46,519 bases of DNA. Source: Chitinophagaceae bacterium. Its GTDB lineage: Bacteria > Bacteroidota > Bacteroidia > Chitinophagales > Chitinophagaceae. Of the stretch, positions 25,676 to 33,724 are shown one piece after another. Below the pieces are notes generated by a model. That model worked only from the letters and a program-made list of their open reading frames with translations. It was not told where the DNA came from and did not search any database. Made by a program: the position numbers and the translations under genes. The stretch spans positions 1 to 46,519 of the forward strand of contig JAEUVR010000224.1 in NCBI GenBank assembly GCA_016786785.1. Direction: 5' to 3'. How positions within the stretch are numbered: position 1 is the first letter of the stretch; each line of letters begins with the position of its first letter.

Positions 25676-26272
25676 TCAGGCGTCAAACAGGAAGGCCACC
25701 AACAGGGATAAAGCCACTTCCCGGTTTTTGGAGACGTATTGTTTTATGGCAATCAGCGCATTGGACATATGATCCTTAAGCGTGGACAGGGAAACGCCCA
25801 TTTCCTCGCTGGCTTCGCGATAGGTCATCCCCTCCATCTTACATAACTCAAACGCCCTCCGGCGCTGAGGGGGAAGAGAAGCGATCGCTTTTTGCAGCAG
25901 CGCCTCGTTTTCCCTTGCAAATAATATTTCTTCAATATATGAATAATGCTCGGCGGCCGCCGCTCTGATGCGGGCATACAACTCCCTGTCTCGCTTTACC
26001 TCCTGGAAAAAATCATACACGCGATTCCGGCTGACGGTAAAAAGATAGGCGGCAATGGTTTTTTCAATATGAATACTTTCTCTTTTCCGCCATACCTTGG
26101 TAAAAATATCCTGAACCAGCTCCTCGGCGGTAAGCTCATCTTTTACAAGGGAAAGAATATTGTAATAAATACGCGGGCTGTATTGCCGGTATAGCTGTGT
26201 AAAAGCGCTTTCATCTCCTGCGCGCAACGCTTTCAGCAGTTCCTGATCGTTATATGGTTGAAAGGATTTCAA
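25676..26272 (-). CDS. ECF RNA polymerase sigma-70 factor (Bacteroidota expansion type)
   Basis: This 198-residue extracytoplasmic-function sigma factor has region 2 at about 22-90 (FTQLYRQYSPRIYYNILSLV, AEELVQDIFTKVWRKRESI, AAYLFTVSRNRVYDFFQ). Region 4 is at about 130-180 (ASLPPQRRRAFELCKMEGM, TYREASEEMGVSLSTLKDHM) with a helix-turn-helix. It is the presumed partner of the FecR-type protein encoded next and should direct transcription of the SusC/SusD locus. It is divergent from the metallophosphoesterase gene across 229 bases in which I could not find a confident promoter. Confidence 0.93.
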   Translation of the reverse strand: MKSFQPYNDQELLKALRAGDESAFTQLYRQYSPRIYYNILSLVKDELTAEELVQDIFTKVWRKRESIHIEKTIAAYLFTVSRNRVYDFFQEVKRDRELYARIRAAAAEHYSYIEEILFARENEALLQKAIASLPPQRRRAFELCKMEGMTYREASEEMGVSLSTLKDHMSNALIAIKQYVSKNREVALSLLVAFLFDA

Positions 26273-26501
26273 CAGAAACTCTCGTTAGGGTTGTAAAACT
26301 AATAAAAAGACAACAATATAACCAGCATAGTTTTAATATGACGGCAGTTCATTTTAAATTCCTCTCCCCGACCGCATACTGAGCCTGGCTGAGCCGCTGT
26401 CTCATGGCTTTATGACTGTTATGCCGGAACAATAGCTGCTTTGATATTCCTTTTTATTGCCTAAATTAACAGGTATTTTGTTAAGCAAACAGTAAAGCTC
26501 A

Positions 26502-27317
26502 ATGAAACGTAAAGAATTTATCCGCAGCGCCTTGCCCGCTTTTTTATTGCTGGCCAACGGGAAGATCGTGAAAGCGCATGACTACTGGCTGACGGCAGAA
26601 AGAAAAAAACGAATAAGGTTGCGCTTCGCCATTGCGTCGGATGGACATTACGGCGAGAAAGGAACCGACTATGAACGCTATTTCTCCGCCATCGTTTCTG
26701 CCATTAACCGCGAACACCAGCGGCATCCTTTTGCGTTTACTGTCATTAACGGAGACATCAGCCACGATGATAAAAAATATTTAACGCCCGCCAAAACAGC
26801 GCTTGATCAGCTTGGCTCCCGCTACTATGTATCCAAGGGAAACCATGATAAGGTTACGGCGGATGAATGGCAATCCGTCTGGGGCATGCCGCTTAACCTG
26901 GATTTCACGATCGGCAAAAATGCATTCTTAATCGGGACCAGCTCCGACGAAAAAGGGGTTTATCAATGTCCCGACCTTAACTGGCTGGGCGAAAAGCTCG
27001 AAGAACATAAAAACAAAAATGTTTTTATTTTTATCCATATTAACCCCGCGGGAATGACGGACAACGCGGTGAACTGCGAAGAACTGTTCGCGCTATTTGC
27101 GAACTACAAAAATGTTAAAGCGGTTTTTAACGGGCATGACCATGACCAGGAAGGTATTAAGGTCAGGAACAATGTCCCTTTTATATTTGACGCGCATTTC
27201 GGCGGCAGCTGGGGAACAAACTATCACGGGTTCAGGGTCGTAGAGATCATGAAAGACGATAGCCTGTTCACCTATATTATGAATCCAAATGAGATCATCA
27301 ATAAAGCGACCATCTGA
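26502..27317 (+). CDS. Exported metallophosphoesterase
   Basis: The 271-residue calcineurin-like phosphoesterase has all five metal-site blocks: D47 and H49 in ASDGHYG, D85 in INGDISHD, the GNHD box at 113-116, H179 in FIFIHINPAG, and GHDH at 211-214. A hydrophobic N-terminus (SALPAFLLLANGKIVKA) acts as a signal peptide, so it works outside the cytoplasm. The family covers phosphomonoesterases, phosphodiesterases and nucleotidases; nothing here decides between them. The next gene begins 31 bases later on the same strand and is a Tat-exported isomerase-like protein, suggesting a shared operon. No transporter is attached. Confidence 0.9.
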   Translation: MKRKEFIRSALPAFLLLANGKIVKAHDYWLTAERKKRIRLRFAIASDGHYGEKGTDYERYFSAIVSAINREHQRHPFAFTVINGDISHDDKKYLTPAKTALDQLGSRYYVSKGNHDKVTADEWQSVWGMPLNLDFTIGKNAFLIGTSSDEKGVYQCPDLNWLGEKLEEHKNKNVFIFIHINPAGMTDNAVNCEELFALFANYKNVKAVFNGHDHDQEGIKVRNNVPFIFDAHFGGSWGTNYHGFRVVEIMKDDSLFTYIMNPNEIINKATI

Positions 27318-27348
27318 TACTATTCAATAACAAACACAAACGCCTGCC

Positions 27349-28275
27349 ATGTCAATCATATCTTCAAATACGACGAGGAGAAACTTTCTGAGATCAACCG
27401 CAGGATTCTTGGGCCTGACTGCGGTTGGCATTTCCTGCGCGCCGGCAAAGAAAAAGCCGCTGCTGTCCTTTTCCACCCTGGGCTGCCCCGATTGGTCATT
27501 CCAGGAAATTGTACAATTCGCAGCCGACCATTCCTATAACGGAATAGAGATCCGCGGCATTAAAAAAGAGCTGGATCTGCCCCAATGCCCTGAATTCAAC
27601 AGCGCTCAAAGTATCCGCGCTTCCATGAACCTTATGGAAGAGAAAGGCGTGAAACTGGTCAACCTCGGCGCTTCCGCATCGCTCCATTCCAAGGAGCCGG
27701 CAGAGCGCCTGAAAAATATCGACGAAGGAAAAAGATTCATCGACCTGGCAGCCGCATTAAAATGCCCTTATGTAAGGATATTCCCCAACGATTTTCCTGA
27801 GAACCAGGAGCGGAATGAAACCATTGAACTGATCGTAAACGGATTGGGAGAACTGGGTCAACACGCAAAGGGAACGGGAGTAAGGGTATTGATGGAATCT
27901 CATGGAAAAGTAGTTTATATAAAAGATCTGAAAACAATCATGGACGCCGCTAAAAGCGATACGGTAGGACTGGTATGGGATATCGCCAATATGTGGTCGG
28001 CAACCAAGGAGTCTCCCGCCGACGCCTATGCGGCATTAAAAGAATATATTTATCACACGCATATCAAAGATCTTACAGTCGAAGGCGACAAGCTCAGCTA
28101 TTCCCTGCTCGGCAGGGGCAACACCCCCATTTTTGAAGCGATCGATCTGTTAGCGAAAGGCGGGTACGCCGGTTATTACAGCTGGGAATGGGAAAAAAGG
28201 TGGCACCCCGAGATCGAAGAACCCGAGATCGCGCTGGCAGACTATGTCGTTGTCATGAATAAACATTTTGCTTAA
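27349..28275 (+). CDS. Tat-exported sugar isomerase/epimerase-like TIM-barrel lipoprotein
   Basis: The 308-residue protein starts with a twin-arginine motif (TTRRNFLRSTAG) followed by a hydrophobic run ending GISC, so it is probably a Tat-exported lipoprotein. The xylose-isomerase-like barrel keeps the metal-site segments: the glutamate of VLMESHG, the aspartate of LVWDIANMW, the histidine of YHTHIKD and the glutamate in YSWEWEK. Export is unexpected for a phosphosugar isomerase. It fits the recently recognised periplasmic members that act as lyases or epimerases on oxidised (3-keto) sugars. It may supply that activity to the exported Gfo/Idh/MocA and DUF1080 set at 8078-11633. The reaction remains inference. 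Confidence 0.85.
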   Translation: MSIISSNTTRRNFLRSTAGFLGLTAVGISCAPAKKKPLLSFSTLGCPDWSFQEIVQFAADHSYNGIEIRGIKKELDLPQCPEFNSAQSIRASMNLMEEKGVKLVNLGASASLHSKEPAERLKNIDEGKRFIDLAAALKCPYVRIFPNDFPENQERNETIELIVNGLGELGQHAKGTGVRVLMESHGKVVYIKDLKTIMDAAKSDTVGLVWDIANMWSATKESPADAYAALKEYIYHTHIKDLTVEGDKLSYSLLGRGNTPIFEAIDLLAKGGYAGYYSWEWEKRWHPEIEEPEIALADYVVVMNKHFA

Positions 28276-28569
28276 GATGGATTTGCCGATGTATTCCAGG
28301 TAGAGAATGATGCCGCCGGGAAAAACTAGCGCAATCGCTTGCACGCAAACTTCCCGTCGCCGGCTATTCCGCTCTATGCCGCTACTACGCTTCATTGGCG
28401 AAGGCCAAAGCGGGGAAGAGCCGGCGTTGCGCCCTAACGGTTGCATTTTGCTAAAGCGGCGTCTGCTAAAAAGAATTTATATTTACGCAAATAAAATTTA
28501 CTCATTTACTCGACACATATACGGCGACTATCAGCCGGGATATGCCTGATGCCGTTAAATATTTAGCGT
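28276..28569. other. Intergenic region without a recognisable gene
   Basis: These 294 bases separate the isomerase-like gene from the amidohydrolase gene. The first part has coding-like base composition but no convincing frame. The last 110 bases are A/T-rich and could hold the amidohydrolase promoter. I see a -7-like TATATTTA at 28478-28485 but no properly spaced -33 element. No terminator hairpin was found. Confidence 0.4.
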
Positions 28570-29592
28570 ATGAACTACTATAGCCCAGAGGATTTTTATT
28601 CCGTTGATAAGTATGATATGCATGTCCATTACAATACGCATCAACACCAACTGCTTGAACAGGCTAAAAAAGACAATTTCCGGTTATTCAGCATCAACAC
28701 CAATGTTGTTCCCGATTTTGAGCCGGTAGCCAAACAACAGGAATATGCCGCGCATGCGTTGCAATCATACCCCGAGCGCTTTGATTATTCCACTGCTTTT
28801 ACGCTGGACAATTGGCACAGCGAAGACTGGCAACAACAAACGCTTGACTATCTGAAAGAATCTTTTAACAAAGGAGCGGTAGGCGTGAAGGTCTGGAAAA
28901 ACATAGGCATGGAACTGCGCGATAAGGACGGAAGCTTTGTAATGATCGACGACCCTCGCTTTGACCCGATCCTGGATTTCATTGAAAAAAACGATATCAC
29001 GCTGCTCGGTCATCTCGGCGAGCCCCGCAACTGCTGGCTTCCCCTGGAAGAAATGGCCATTAAGAACGACTATGATTATTTCTCCAAACATCCGCAATAC
29101 CATATGTACCTGCATCCCGAATACCCCAGTTACCAGGAGCAGATAGACGCGCGCGACCGGATGCTCGACAAACATCCCAATATCCGGTTCGTAGGCCTTC
29201 ACCTCGCCAGTCTGGAATGGAGCGTGGACGAAGTGGCCAAACGCCTGGATAAATATCCCAACATGTCGGTTGATACGGCCGAACGCATCTCGCATCTTCA
29301 GTACCAGGCCACGACCGACCATCAGAAAGTGTATGATTTTTTTATAAAATACCAGGACCGCATCATTTACGGAACGGATATCATTCTCGACGATACCCAA
29401 TCGCAGGATGAGGCCGTAAAAAAAGCCCATGCCCTGTGGACCTACCACTGGAAATTTTTCACCGGCGACGAAATGATGGAAGCCCCCGAATTAAAAGAAC
29501 CCTTCAGGGCCCTGCATCTTCCCCGCGAAGTAGTGGACAAATTGTATTATAAAAACTACCGGAAATGGTACCCTAACACCAAGACAAAATAA
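28570..29592 (+). CDS. Amidohydrolase family 2 protein
   Basis: The 340-residue metal-dependent hydrolase of the PF04909 type has the N-terminal metal motif DMHVH (D16, H18, H20), K107 in VGVKVWKN, H148 in LGHLGEP, H211 in FVGLHLAS and a catalytic D270 in IIYGTDI. There is no signal peptide, so it is cytoplasmic. Members of this superfamily include decarboxylases, lactonases and hydrolases of aromatic or sugar-acid substrates. Neighbours give little help: a gap of 294 bases separates it from the isomerase, and a Crp/Fnr gene follows about 60 bases later. A sugar-lactone or uronate role is possible given the window but is not shown. Confidence 0.82.
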   Translation: MNYYSPEDFYSVDKYDMHVHYNTHQHQLLEQAKKDNFRLFSINTNVVPDFEPVAKQQEYAAHALQSYPERFDYSTAFTLDNWHSEDWQQQTLDYLKESFNKGAVGVKVWKNIGMELRDKDGSFVMIDDPRFDPILDFIEKNDITLLGHLGEPRNCWLPLEEMAIKNDYDYFSKHPQYHMYLHPEYPSYQEQIDARDRMLDKHPNIRFVGLHLASLEWSVDEVAKRLDKYPNMSVDTAERISHLQYQATTDHQKVYDFFIKYQDRIIYGTDIILDDTQSQDEAVKKAHALWTYHWKFFTGDEMMEAPELKEPFRALHLPREVVDKLYYKNYRKWYPNTKTK

Positions 29593-29652
29593 ACTGCGCT
29601 TAACTGTTTCGCGGCTGGCATAATGACCTTTTTTCTTCGTATTATTACGTTT

Positions 29653-30234
29653 ATGTTTGAGCTTTTACATAAAAAGGTTTTTGAGACCATCGCCATAACA
29701 GAAGAAGAGTTTGATTTTTGCAAGACCCTGTTCATTCCTAAAAAAATGCGCAAAAAGCAATATTTGTTGCAGGAAGGGGATATCTGCGCGCATACCGCTT
29801 TTGTAGAAAAAGGAATGCTAAGGACCTATTCCATCGACGAAAAAGGAAATGAACATATTCTCCAGTTTTCTCCCGAAGGATGGTGGGTGTCGGACCTCTA
29901 TAGTTTTCTTACCCGCGAGCCTTCCTTTTTTAATATTGAGGCCCTGGAAGATACAGAGTTATTGCTGATCACCAAACCATCCTGGGATAGGCTGCTTGAA
30001 AAGGCCCCCGCCTTCGAACGCTATTTCCGCATTCTTATACAAAACAACCTTATTGCCACCCAGCGCAGGTTAATGTCCTCTATCAGCGAAACCGCAGAAA
30101 AAAAATACCTAAAGCTTCTCGAATCACAGCCTGATTGCGTTCAAAGAGTACCGCAGCACATGATCGCCTCCTATCTTGGCATCACCCGTGAAACCCTAAG
30201 CCGCATACGCGGGCAGATGAGCGCACGGAAATAA
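29653..30234 (+). CDS. Crp/Fnr family transcriptional regulator
   Basis: The product has 193 residues from the ATG at 29653; the frame is open to 29623. It has a cyclic-nucleotide-binding-like sensor domain (YLLQEGDICAHTAFVEKGML, LQFSPEGWWVSDLYSFLT) and a C-terminal winged helix-turn-helix. The recognition helix reads YLGITRETLSRIRGQM. Its E-x-x-S-R arrangement matches FNR rather than CRP (ETVGR) and predicts recognition of TTGAT-like half-sites. It lacks the N-terminal cysteine cluster of oxygen-sensing FNR and the full cAMP-contact set. Its stop is just ahead of an FNR-like box (30240-30253) at the next promoter, so it may regulate that promoter. The signal it senses is unknown. Confidence 0.88.
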   Translation: MFELLHKKVFETIAITEEEFDFCKTLFIPKKMRKKQYLLQEGDICAHTAFVEKGMLRTYSIDEKGNEHILQFSPEGWWVSDLYSFLTREPSFFNIEALEDTELLLITKPSWDRLLEKAPAFERYFRILIQNNLIATQRRLMSSISETAEKKYLKLLESQPDCVQRVPQHMIASYLGITRETLSRIRGQMSARK

Positions 30235-30239
30235 GGCCC

Positions 30240-30307
30240 GTGATATATATCAATAGCATTTATTATCCTACCTCAATGGATCAGGCTTGCAACCTACAGT
30301 AGCTTTG
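30240..30307 (+). promoter_or_regulatory. FNR-like box plus -7 promoter element ahead of the dinucleotide-binding/YceI operon
   Basis: The box GTGATATATATCAA (30240-30253) resembles FNR/FixK sites (TTGAT-N4-ATCAA). Then comes ATTTATTATCCTA (30258-30270) with CAATGG behind it, and the -7 element TAGCTTTG (30300-30307), which matches the Bacteroidota TAnnTTTG consensus. The element at 42257-42324 has the same parts at the same spacing. Confidence 0.65.
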
Positions 30308-30323
30308 CTTTCTAACGCAAAGA

Positions 30324-30872
30324 ATGATGGCGGCAAAAAAAACAATAGCAATTGTGGGGGCGACAGACCTGCTGAATACCGCCTTAGAGCGCAAACTCGC
30401 GCAGGCCAATTGCCGCGCGCTCCTGGTTTCGGAAGATGAAACGCAGTTTGCCGACTTGCTGAAGAGCGTCTCAGGCAATACCCCTGGCGCCGAAATTGAA
30501 GCGCAACATTGCATAAGAGAAAGTTGTTGGGAGGCCGATATCATCATTTTAGGGATCAACGAAGGGCTTATAGAAGAAACCATCAAAAAAATAAAAGAAG
30601 TAGCCACTCAAAAAATAGTGGTTTGCCTGACCCGTCATGAAGGCGCTATAACATACCAGCCGGGTATCGCCCGGGCATTGCAATGCTCGCTGCCCTACTC
30701 AAAAGCAGTCTATATTTTTAACGCGGCGGCGACCGGAGATCTGCTGGTTGCCGGCAATGACGAAGAAGCCGTGGAAACCGTGATCAATTTAGCAGATAAA
30801 GGAGGCATACGCTTGCAAAAAGCCGGGAGCTTGTCTGCGCTTCCTGACAAACAAAACCTATTTTTTACATAA
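30324..30872 (+). CDS. NAD(P)-binding protein, F420-dependent-reductase-like
   Basis: This 182-residue cytoplasmic protein has a Rossmann-type N-terminus (TIAIVGATDLLNTALERKLA) and the segment ADIIILGINEGLIEETIKKI. That is the order seen in NADPH-dependent F420-reductase-like and pyrroline-carboxylate-reductase-like dinucleotide-binding proteins. It is shorter than a full two-domain oxidoreductase, so it may be the single-domain kind whose substrate is unknown. It starts 17 bases behind the -7 element of the FNR-like promoter and ends 15 bases ahead of the YceI gene, so the two are one operon. The start could be either of two adjacent ATGs. An oxidoreductase paired with YceI suggests a redox or isoprenoid-quinone related role; this is inference. 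Confidence 0.72.
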   Translation: MMAAKKTIAIVGATDLLNTALERKLAQANCRALLVSEDETQFADLLKSVSGNTPGAEIEAQHCIRESCWEADIIILGINEGLIEETIKKIKEVATQKIVVCLTRHEGAITYQPGIARALQCSLPYSKAVYIFNAAATGDLLVAGNDEEAVETVINLADKGGIRLQKAGSLSALPDKQNLFFT

Positions 30873-30887
30873 TATAAAACAAAAAAC

Positions 30888-31421
30888 ATGGCATTAGTAA
30901 AATGGACGCTTGATCCAACGCACAGCGAGATATCTTTTAAGGCGAAGCATCTTATGATCACTACCGTTACCGGTTATTTCAAAAAATTCAGCCTCGAAGT
31001 AGAAACCGAGGACGAGAATTTTAATACTGCTTCGACAATTAAATTTTCCGCCGACGTTAACTCCATAGACACCAATAATGAACAGCGCGATAACCACTTA
31101 AAATCCGCTGACTTTTTTAACTCGGCAGAAAACAGCCAGGTTATTTTTAACGGCAAAAAATACGAGGGCTCCGGCGATGAAGGGAAATTATACGGCGACC
31201 TGACCATTGCCCAAACAACAAACCCCGTTACCCTGGATGTTGAGTTTGGCGGGATCGTAGTGGACCCTTATGGACAGACAAAAGCAGGCTTTACGGTAGA
31301 CGGTAAAATAAGCCGGAAAGCATTCGGACTGACCTGGAACGCGGTAACAGAAGCAGGAAATGTGGTGGTAAGCGATGAAGTAAAAATACATGCCGAAATA
31401 CAATTGGTCAAACAGGCTTAA
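30888..31421 (+). CDS. YceI family protein, cytoplasmic form
   Basis: YceI proteins are lipocalin-like beta-barrels that bind isoprenoid or other hydrophobic ligands. This one has 177 residues and the full family pattern: WTLDPTHSEISFKAKHLMI, FNTASTIKFSADVNSIDTNN, EQRDNHLKSADFFNSAE, LYGDLTIAQTTNPVTLDVEF and AFGLTWNAVTEAGNVVVSDEV. It has no signal peptide, unlike the second YceI protein at 42378-42950. It is the second gene behind an FNR-like promoter. It retains the polar WTLDPTHSEI start common to cytoplasmic members. Its ligand is not known. Confidence 0.92.
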   Translation: MALVKWTLDPTHSEISFKAKHLMITTVTGYFKKFSLEVETEDENFNTASTIKFSADVNSIDTNNEQRDNHLKSADFFNSAENSQVIFNGKKYEGSGDEGKLYGDLTIAQTTNPVTLDVEFGGIVVDPYGQTKAGFTVDGKISRKAFGLTWNAVTEAGNVVVSDEVKIHAEIQLVKQA

Positions 31422-31521
31422 CGTCTGACCGGGTATTGGTTTGTTTTATTTTTATCTTCCCGACCGGCGGCATATGAAGGGAGGATTGCAGTTAACGGGT
31501 ATGATCTGTTTTATTTATATT

Positions 31522-31567
31522 CCCTTCAGGCGCGGCTTGCTCGCCACCGCATCTTGCGCCTGAAGGG
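31522..31567. repeat. 12-bp inverted repeat with long loop
   Basis: CCCTTCAGGCGC (31522-31533) and GCGCCTGAAGGG (31556-31567) are perfect inverted copies separated by 22 nt. It lies between the YceI gene and the membrane-protein gene. Neither strand has a T tract directly after the stem, so it is an atypical terminator or an RNA-stabilising stem. Confidence 0.45.
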
Positions 31568-31623
31568 CAAAAAAGCGATTTACCGGATTTTTCGTAAATT
31601 TAGAAAGATCAAAACCCGATATT

Positions 31624-32055
31624 ATGGACGCTTCATATAGTACGGTCTTCTCAAAGGCCCTGTTAACCGCTGTATTCGCGGGTATTATTGCCACCCTTGC
31701 CAGTATGGGATTTTACCTCTTTTTTAAGGAATCTACCGGCTTCCCGTTGTCTGCCCTCATCAATGTTTCTTCCCTGATCTTTCTTATCAACACCCTGTTT
31801 CTCGTACTGGGGTTTATCTATTACGGATGTATCAAAGCGTTTAAAAAAGGAGAGATAGCGTATATCATCATCTTCGCCTTACTCACGTTGTTCCTCACGC
31901 TAACGGCTTCGGGGATTCACCGTTCAGATAACCCGCTGGTAAATACAGAGTTCCATCACTTGCTGAAAGGACTCTACATCATTATGGGAATTGGGGCCGT
32001 TGCGCTTATTCCCATACTCTTCCATAACAAACGTTTTGAGAAATATATAGTGTAG
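31624..32055 (+). CDS. Small integral membrane protein with four predicted membrane segments
   Basis: I do not recognise a family with certainty. The 143-residue product has four hydrophobic stretches: about 13-33 (ALLTAVFAGIIATLASMGFYL), 44-66 (LINVSSLIFLINTLFLVLGFIYY), 76-95 (IAYIIIFALLTLFLTLTAS) and 115-135 (LYIIMGIGAVALIPILF). Short basic loops (KAFKKGE, NKRFEKYIV) favour an inside-facing C-terminus. It lies alone between YceI and cardiolipin synthase on the same strand with gaps of 202 and 128 bases, so operon membership is doubtful. It starts with MDASYSTVFSKALLTA and has no cleavable signal. No function can be assigned. Confidence 0.7.
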   Translation: MDASYSTVFSKALLTAVFAGIIATLASMGFYLFFKESTGFPLSALINVSSLIFLINTLFLVLGFIYYGCIKAFKKGEIAYIIIFALLTLFLTLTASGIHRSDNPLVNTEFHHLLKGLYIIMGIGAVALIPILFHNKRFEKYIV

Positions 32056-32183
32056 AAAGACCAGAGGCTATTTCCCTGCCAGGCTTCCGCTCTTATGCCA
32101 ATGATTTCATGGTCATATTAAGGTATAAGACCGCCCAATAACCGGCCCGGGCATTACCCGATCTTATTGTTCAATCTTTCTTT

Positions 32184-33641
32184 ATGAATTGGCTATTGGC
32201 TCTCGAGATACTATATGCGGCGGCGCTGATCTTTGTATGCCTCCGCATCATTTTTGACGGCCGGAACAATACCAAGTCGCTAGCCTATATCCTACTGGTC
32301 ATCTTTATTCCATTGCTTGGCATGTTCTTTTATTTTTCCTTTGGCATCAATTACCGGAAAAGAAAGATATACAGTAAAAAGATCATCCAGAATGCCGACA
32401 TGGCCAGGCGTTTAAGAGAAACCATATACAGCCATTCACAGCAGGTGCTTGATAAAGGCGGTCAAGCGGTCCAAAGCAATAAAGAACTGGCCTACCTGCT
32501 CCTGAGAGACAACATGAGCGCATTAACAGACAATAACGACGTAAAACTGCTGATCAATGGAGAGAATAAATTTCCCGAAGTCCTGAAAGCCATTGAAGAA
32601 GCCAGGGATCATATCCATATTCAATATTATATTTACGAGGAGAACGGGATCGGCAAAAAAGTTGAACAGGCGTTGATACGGAAAGCCGCTGAAGGGGTAA
32701 TCGTCAGATTTATCTATGATGATTTTGGCAGCCGCTCTATCCGCAGGAAGCTGGTCCCCCGCTTGATTGCCGCCGGAATCAAAGCATTTCCCTTTAACAA
32801 GGTCTATTTTATCGCCCTGGCCAACCGGCTCAACTATCGCAATCACCGGAAACTGATTGTAATAGACGGCCGCGTCGCCTTTATAGGCGGCATCAATATC
32901 AGCGACAGGTATATCAATGAAGAGTCCGACAGAAAAAAGACCTATTGGCGCGATACGCACCTGCGTATAGAAGGTCCGGGCATACAGTACCTGCAATATC
33001 TTTTTTTATGCGACTGGAACTTCTGCGCATCGGAAAAGCTGGAGCCCACGCCGGCATTTTTTCCCGACCCCTTATCGCTGCCCGTCAAGGGTAACAAGAT
33101 CGTCCAGATAGCCGCAAGCGGCCCCGACTCAGATATGCCCACTATTTTATTCTCGCTGCTCCAGGCCATCAACCTTGCAACAGAAGAGATCTTGATCACT
33201 ACGCCCTATTTTATTCCGGGGGAGAGCTTACTGGATGCGCTGATTGTTGCGTCCCTCAGCGGGGTATCCGTTAAGCTGCTGGCCCCGGGACATTCCGACT
33301 CAAAACTGGTTAATGCGGCCGCTAAATCGTATTATGATGATTTGTTGAGGGCCGGCGTAGAGATCTACCTGTACACGAAAGGTTTTGTACACGCTAAAAC
33401 CCTGGTTGCCGATGGAAAGATCGGCATCGTCGGCACCGCGAACATGGACTACAGAAGCTTCGACCTTAACTTCGAAGTAAACGCCATCGTCTACGATAAA
33501 TCGTTTGCCAACGAATTAAGGGATGTTTTCTACAGCGACCTGAAAGACGCCGAAAGGATCGACCGGGGCGCCTGGGGACGCCGTCCTATCTTATCGCAAC
33601 TGCTGGAAAAATCAGCGCGGCTGGTTTCCCCGTTGTTATAG
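32184..33641 (+). CDS. cls: Cardiolipin synthase (phospholipase D superfamily)
   Basis: The enzyme condenses two phosphatidylglycerol molecules to cardiolipin at the cytoplasmic membrane. The 485-residue product has two N-terminal membrane segments (LLALEILYAAALIFVCLRII and SLAYILLVIFIPLLGMFFYF). Two phospholipase-D catalytic motifs follow: NHRKLIVIDGRVAFIGG at about 220-236 and HAKTLVADGKIGIVGTANMD at about 402-421, both complete H-x-K-x4-D sites. Length and layout match bacterial ClsA-type enzymes. It is followed by converging sulfatase genes, with a short weak inverted repeat (GGCGGA...TCCGCC) in the 83-base gap. It appears to be monocistronic. Confidence 0.93.
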   Translation: MNWLLALEILYAAALIFVCLRIIFDGRNNTKSLAYILLVIFIPLLGMFFYFSFGINYRKRKIYSKKIIQNADMARRLRETIYSHSQQVLDKGGQAVQSNKELAYLLLRDNMSALTDNNDVKLLINGENKFPEVLKAIEEARDHIHIQYYIYEENGIGKKVEQALIRKAAEGVIVRFIYDDFGSRSIRRKLVPRLIAAGIKAFPFNKVYFIALANRLNYRNHRKLIVIDGRVAFIGGINISDRYINEESDRKKTYWRDTHLRIEGPGIQYLQYLFLCDWNFCASEKLEPTPAFFPDPLSLPVKGNKIVQIAASGPDSDMPTILFSLLQAINLATEEILITTPYFIPGESLLDALIVASLSGVSVKLLAPGHSDSKLVNAAAKSYYDDLLRAGVEIYLYTKGFVHAKTLVADGKIGIVGTANMDYRSFDLNFEVNAIVYDKSFANELRDVFYSDLKDAERIDRGAWGRRPILSQLLEKSARLVSPLL

Positions 33642-33724
33642 CGCGATTACACGAGATAGGCGGATTTCCTGATAATTGATATGGGCAGCCTCCGCCGTCA
33701 TAGTATGATTACAAGAACAGGAGA

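Noticed and set aside
28307-28549. 80-codon plus-strand frame in the gap before the amidohydrolase
   Set aside because: No family resemblance, no hydrophobic signal, no start context; the gap is better read as non-coding.
28765-29448. Open minus-strand frame of 227 codons across the amidohydrolase gene
   Set aside because: Antisense to a gene with a complete set of metal-binding motifs; no motif of its own.
29653-30234. Classification of the Crp/Fnr protein as oxygen-sensing FNR
   Set aside because: The N-terminal cysteine cluster for an iron-sulfur centre is absent; only the DNA-reading helix is FNR-like.
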